A stretch of 64,000 nucleotides of DNA from a virus: IMG/VR virus record IMGVR_UViG_3300044797_000098, positions 342,471 through 406,470 of that record; one strand, given 5' to 3'. This document shows, one piece after another, positions 62,876 to 64,000 of the stretch. Every line of letters starts with the position of its first letter. Position 1 is the stretch's first letter. The position numbers were made by a program, and so were the translations under genes. The notes beneath the pieces were generated by a model, which worked only from the letters and a program-made list of their open reading frames with translations, ran no database searches and was not told the DNA's origin.

Positions 62876-63374
62876 TTGCTTTGAACAGTATTTCTTTTGG
62901 ACATTCAGGGTTATTCTTTTCAACAAAATACATTAGATACATATCACCCATGCAAGCACCATAAGCAAGTATCTTTCTTCCCTCTGGATGATTTGCAATA
63001 CGACGATCGTATTCTTTAAACTTCGTGATATCAGCAGTGAATAGTTTCCCATCGGGTGCCATTACTTCGAGAATGTTTCCATTGAGATTTACAATGGCAT
63101 CGGGAAGATCCCAGGCGTATTTTGATGGAAGATTTTCTGTATCTATATGATGATAGTAATCCGTCATCATTGCGTCAAGGCTTGGATATCCCTTTATTCC
63201 AGCGGTTTTTTCGATCCAGAAACCAAGGTCAGTGGCATGCAAGCGGAATGCAGTTCCGTCAGTTAGGACGAACTTTGCGATTGCTTCCGCTGCATTTGGC
63301 GGTTCAATGGCAGCGATTGTCTTACCTTCGAGGAGAGATTGGAGTTCTTTGAATGCGTTATTGTTATTTGCCAT
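62868..63374 (-). CDS. Unknown protein, 168 aa
   Basis: MANNNNAFKELQSLLEGKTIAAIEPPNAAEAIAKFVLTDGTAFRLHATDLGFWIE start, a beta-rich middle, and KNNPECPKEILFKANV. Possibly a small enzyme-like fold, but not recognised. Confidence 0.7.
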   Translation of the reverse strand: MANNNNAFKELQSLLEGKTIAAIEPPNAAEAIAKFVLTDGTAFRLHATDLGFWIEKTAGIKGYPSLDAMMTDYYHHIDTENLPSKYAWDLPDAIVNLNGNILEVMAPDGKLFTADITKFKEYDRRIANHPEGRKILAYGACMGDMYLMYFVEKNNPECPKEILFKANV

Positions 63375-63582
63375 TGTTATCTCTTTTGATTATCTTACCA
63401 CAACGAACACATATATCATGAACATAAATTAGATTAGTAGATGCGTTCTTTATTGCATCTGCTAATTCATAGATCGAACAGCCAGATGCATTATTAAACT
63501 TAACATTATTACCATTATGTTTTTCATCATAACGAGGCTCGAACTTATGGACATTATCTTCGCAAGATTTAAACCATAACAT
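63364..63582 (-). CDS. Small zinc-binding protein, 72 aa (paralog pair)
   Basis: KFEPRYDEKHNG near the start and IYVHDICVRCGKIIKRDNN at the end. The neighbour at 63582 has KYEARYDEVEIPG and VYVHDICVHCGDVVDRIDI, so they are duplicates. Confidence 0.7.
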   Translation of the reverse strand: MLWFKSCEDNVHKFEPRYDEKHNGNNVKFNNASGCSIYELADAIKNASTNLIYVHDICVRCGKIIKRDNNGK

Positions 63583-63791
63583 TATTCATTCTCCTTTATA
63601 TCAATTCTATCCACAACATCTCCGCAATGAACACATATATCATGAACATAAACTTTGCGAATATAATAATCTCGCGTAAATCCTTTGTATAATTTATCAG
63701 TATAGGTTTTCAATGCTCCGGGGATTTCTACCTCATCATATCGGGCTTCGTATTTGTGCTTACCCGTAAAACTTACGCATTGATTTATCAT
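63582..63791 (-). CDS. Small zinc-binding protein, 69 aa (paralog pair)
   Basis: Start MINQCVSFTGKHKYEARYDE with AGAGGA upstream; ends VYVHDICVHCGDVVDRIDIKENE. Tandem paralog of 63364. Confidence 0.7.
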   Translation of the reverse strand: MINQCVSFTGKHKYEARYDEVEIPGALKTYTDKLYKGFTRDYYIRKVYVHDICVHCGDVVDRIDIKENE

Positions 63792-63801
63792 TGTCAATCC
63801 T

Positions 63802-63898
63802 CTATTTCAATAATAGATATGTATCAATTTTCTTTTCATCAAAATACATAAAACCTTTTAATGCGAAAACAAAATTACGATCTTTGATAGCCGAAAGC
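63802..63898 (-). pseudogene. 3' remnant of a gene ending DTYLLLK
   Basis: A frame without a start reads WLSAIKDRNFVFALKGFMYF, then DEKKIDTYLLLK and stops at 63802. It is interrupted on its 5' side by the hairpin at 63892-63911. Likely the tail end of a lost gene; the ending is similar to the C-terminal tag of other families. Confidence 0.45.
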
Positions 63899-63911
63899 CA
63901 ACGACTTTAGT
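63892..63911 (+). other. Hairpin resembling an IS200/IS605 end
   Basis: CCAACGAC-TTTA-GTCGTTGG is a perfect 8-bp hairpin followed by ATGAAGG. The GAC-TTTA-GTC core is typical of the right-end hairpin and guide-RNA region of IS200/IS605-type elements. No transposase or TnpB is seen in the window, so this may be a solo relic. Confidence 0.35.
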
Positions 63912-63960
63912 CGTTGGATGAAGGCGTCTATGTTTCTTATCGAAAAAAAATGTTAGATAC

Positions 63961-63989
63961 TTGACAAAATCTATGCATAATGATATATA
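63961..63989 (+). promoter_or_regulatory. Sigma70-type promoter, plus strand
   Basis: TTGACA (63961-63966), 17-bp spacer containing the palindrome TATGCATA, then TATATA (63984-63989). It points out of the window; a gene on the plus strand is expected downstream. Confidence 0.65.
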
Positions 63990-64000
63990 GTTGTCAGAGG

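Overview
This window looks like part of the genome of a large tailed phage (jumbo-phage-like) infecting a Gram-negative bacterium. The evidence is about 150 tightly packed, mostly very small genes, nearly all on the minus strand and commonly overlapping by ATGA or TGATG; an AT-rich composition; homing endonucleases; tRNA and tRNA-like genes; a T4-type RNA ligase, a 5'-3' exonuclease and an NAD+ salvage pair; and exported OmpA-like and lipoprotein products. No capsid, tail, terminase or DNA polymerase gene is visible, so this is an accessory/early region. The standard code fits, since TGA, TAA and TAG all act as stops.

Layout. 1-15 kb: three large paralogs of unknown function, a stand-alone isoleucyl-tRNA synthetase C-terminal domain, a cupin-like protein, a promoter-driven structured leader or RNA, a LAGLIDADG gene, a FEN-type exonuclease, a half-size EamA transporter and four tandem zinc-ribbon paralogs. 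15-19.5 kb: full-length glutamyl-tRNA synthetase behind a ribbon-helix-helix gene, with a GIY-YIG homing gene (apparently frameshifted) inserted upstream. 19.5-23.5 kb: a tandem array of eleven small paralogs (one frameshifted) with variable fronts and a conserved C-terminal end. 23.5-30.5 kb: HARE-HTH plus NucS-like nuclease pair, a winged-helix regulator, an aminotransferase, a second tandem paralog family, a dCMP-deaminase-like enzyme and tRNA-Ile(UAU). 31-34 kb: an M50 site-2 protease with an apparent frameshift, zinc proteins, and a gene-free 590-bp RNA locus holding three tRNA-like cloverleaves whose anticodon arm ends in a tetraloop, plus a nested structured RNA. 34-54 kb: many small genes, an L7/L12-like domain, a cyclic-phosphate-processing receiver domain, RNA ligase, metallophosphoesterase and lipoproteins. 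54-64 kb: kinase-like protein, His/Gly-rich lipoprotein, metallopeptidase-like protein, OmpA-domain protein, NAMPT and NMNAT-Nudix, and zinc proteins.

Regulation. About twenty minus-strand sigma70-type promoters are readable: -35 TTGACA/TTGACG, almost always a 17-bp spacer, and -10 TACATT, TAGGTT or TATATT. Four of them place an ATG exactly 6 nt after the -10, implying leaderless mRNAs.

Common themes: translation and RNA maintenance (GluRS, IleRS tail, tRNA-Ile, tRNA-like RNAs, RNA ligase, cREC domain), NAD+ rebuilding (NAMPT plus NMNAT-Nudix), and at least five small-protein families that share a hydrophobic C-terminal ending of the form (E/K)K(Y/L)LxLx. The candidates for undescribed biology are the anticodon-less tRNA-like cluster and the shared C-terminal tag.
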